52,912 nucleotides of DNA, from positions 1-52,912 of the forward strand of contig NZ_SMOD01000050.1 of NCBI RefSeq assembly GCF_004353905.1, in the 5' to 3' direction. Below the pieces are notes generated by a model. That model saw only the letters and a list, made by a program, of their open reading frames with translations. It did no database searches and was not told the origin of the DNA. This document shows, in pieces, positions 51,942 through 52,912 of the stretch. Source of the DNA: Paraburkholderia guartelaensis. GTDB lineage: Bacteria; Pseudomonadota; Gammaproteobacteria; Burkholderiales; Burkholderiaceae. Position numbers and translations under genes: made by a program. Position 1 is the stretch's first letter. Each line of letters begins with the position of its first letter.

Positions 51942-52680
51942 TCACTTACCGAGAATCAGTTGCGCGATTGCATCGCGGTCGTGAATTACCGCCGCGACCT
52001 TGTCGAGTGCCCGCATCACTGCGGAAACGACAGCATCGAATCCGCCCGTCCGTCCGAGAGCGTCCAGCGTCGGCTTGAGGCGCAACGAAACGCGAGCACC
52101 CGGTTGACCATGCGTATTGACAGTGAGGATGCCGTGGTCTTCCAGGAGGACCATGCCGAGTGCCGAGGTCGCCTCACAGGGGACGACGGCAGGCTGCTCG
52201 CTCTCGCGTCCAGCAATCTTGAGGAGGACCCGAAGCACAGCATCTTCTTCGACCATCGGCCCAAGGTCGCTGCGCTGCACGAGGTCGGCGCCCATCTTCT
52301 GGGCGAGCGCGTCAGCCAGCTTCTGGCCTGCAGCGGACTCCTGACGCAGGTCTTCCGGCTGATACTTCTGCAAGGAGCGCAGTACCGCAGCAGTGATGGG
52401 GGCACGCGCTTCCATTCCGAATTCCGCGCCCTTTGCGGCAGCAGCGGTGACGAGTTCCGCACGGCCGACGAGCACGCCCGCTCGCGGCCCGGACAATCCC
52501 GCCTTGTCGCAATTCGTCACGGCTATGTCCGCGCCGAGTTGCAGACTCAAGCGGCCATCGTGGAGTACCGTGCGCAGACGCGCACCATAGGCTTCGTCGA
52601 GGAAGACCTTCGCGCCTAGCAGGCCGCTGAAATACCGCTTAAACACGTCATCGCGCAGAGCTCGTGAGGCGTTGATAGAT
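51942..52680 (-). pseudogene. SelA-like PLP enzyme, C-terminal fragment truncated by an IS
   Basis: About 245 C-terminal residues of a SelA-like fold-type I PLP enzyme, the family of selenocysteine synthase and D-glucosaminate-6-phosphate ammonia-lyase (DgaE). The probable PLP lysine is in T-N-C-D-K-A-G-L-S-G-P-R-A-G-V-L-V-G-R, and F-L-D-E-A-Y-G-A lies before it. An open frame continues to 52781, but its first 33 or so residues come from IS DNA read backwards, so they are not part of the enzyme. The N-terminal third lies beyond the IS, outside the window. Partner of the downstream D-glutamate-cyclase-like gene. Substrate unknown; a D-amino acid or amino sugar acid is plausible. Confidence 0.8.
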
Positions 52681-52912
52681 GGACCACTACTTGTCCCCTG
52701 GAGATCATGCGCGGCGCCGACACATTCACCGAGAGTCTGTTTTCCATGCGCAAGCTGGACGACTTCGTCCCCAAGTCGCATCCGTTGCGTTCGATCCGCG
52801 TGATGGCGAATGAAGCGCTGGCGAAGATGGATCGACAGTTCGCCCAGATGTACGAAGCGGACATAAAGGGCGGGCGGCCGAGCATCGCGCCAGAGAAGTT
52901 GCTGCGAGCCAT
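52681..52912 (+). mobile_element. Start of an IS5/IS1182-like insertion sequence
   Basis: The element runs off the right edge. Its left boundary lies roughly at 52670-52690, where the SelA-like protein similarity stops; the sequence GGACCACTACTTGTCCCC at 52681-52698 may be or include the terminal inverted repeat. The exact end and target duplication need the other side. Confidence 0.65.
52707..52912 (+). CDS. IS5/IS1182-like transposase, N-terminal part (cut by window edge)
   Basis: The first 68 residues, MRGADTFTESLFSMRKLDDF then V-P-K-S-H-P-L-R-S-I-R and G-G-R-P-S-I-A-P-E-K-L-L-R-A, match the well-known N-terminal zone of IS5/IS1182-type DDE transposases common in Burkholderia. GGAG lies six bases upstream of the ATG. 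The frame is open to the window end, so the element could be intact and recently active. Confidence 0.9.
   Translation, partial: MRGADTFTESLFSMRKLDDFVPKSHPLRSIRVMANEALAKMDRQFAQMYEADIKGGRPSIAPEKLLRA

Noticed and set aside
52681..52781. Apparent N-terminal extension of the SelA-like protein.
   Set aside because: These residues are the reverse strand of the IS transposase start and do not belong to the enzyme.

Overview
The window looks like chromosomal or megaplasmid DNA of a high-GC betaproteobacterium of the Burkholderia/Paraburkholderia/Caballeronia group. The evidence is the two trimeric porins of the Burkholderiales type, strongly GC-biased codon use, an AcuR/AcuI pair, an orphan PstS and many AraC/LysR/LacI regulators beside small metabolic operons. 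An insertion-sequence fragment closes each end: an IS256-family transposase N-terminus at 1-242, and an IS5/IS1182-like transposase N-terminus from 52707 that interrupts a gene.

Region 1 (about 0.4-17.4 kb) is a sugar-acid catabolic locus. On the minus strand lie a DHDPS-superfamily lyase, an alpha-ketoglutarate-semialdehyde-type aldehyde dehydrogenase, a four-gene ABC importer (binding protein, ATPase, two permeases), an IlvD/Edd dehydratase of the L-arabinonate dehydratase type, a porin and a cytosine-deaminase-like amidohydrolase. Divergently, on the plus strand, lie the three subunits of a gluconate-2-dehydrogenase-like periplasmic FAD dehydrogenase (Tat-tagged small subunit, GMC flavoprotein, triheme cytochrome c) and a second porin. 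The simplest reading is periplasmic oxidation and uptake of a sugar or sugar acid, then non-phosphorylating (Weimberg-type) breakdown: dehydration to a 2-keto-3-deoxy acid, second dehydration to 2-ketoglutarate semialdehyde, oxidation to 2-ketoglutarate. The substrate is not proven. No dedicated regulator is present, but GTTGTC-type repeats and a perfect TGGAACCGGTTCCA palindrome mark the promoter regions.

Region 2 (17.4-28.5 kb) holds small regulator-effector units: AraC regulator/DMT exporter; LacI regulator divergent from an orphan ribose-type binding protein and a fatty-acid desaturase; a flavin reductase; a SLAC1/TehA-type channel; acuR-acuI (acrylyl-CoA reductase); and an AraC regulator divergent from an NmrA-like oxidoreductase.

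Region 3 (28.5-43 kb) is more accessory: an orphan pstS with a recognisable Pho box, several small hypothetical proteins, a methyltransferase/CelD-type acetyltransferase pair, an MFS transporter, a RraA-like/aminotransferase/hydrolase operon controlled by a divergent LysR, a membrane GGDEF-EAL protein, and small proteins including one with two tandem cysteine-rich modules and a 55-residue membrane microprotein.

Region 4 (43-52.9 kb) holds a free-standing SdhC-like membrane domain of the kind normally fused to class III adenylate cyclases. It is divergent from a Tat-exported metallophosphoesterase and a cupredoxin, with outward-facing CGGGAATAA motifs between them. Then follow a large secreted alpha/beta hydrolase, an APC permease, a lipoprotein, and a D-glutamate-cyclase-like (DUF4392) gene next to a SelA-like PLP enzyme truncated by the IS5-type element. 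No rRNA, tRNA, CRISPR array or prophage was recognised.
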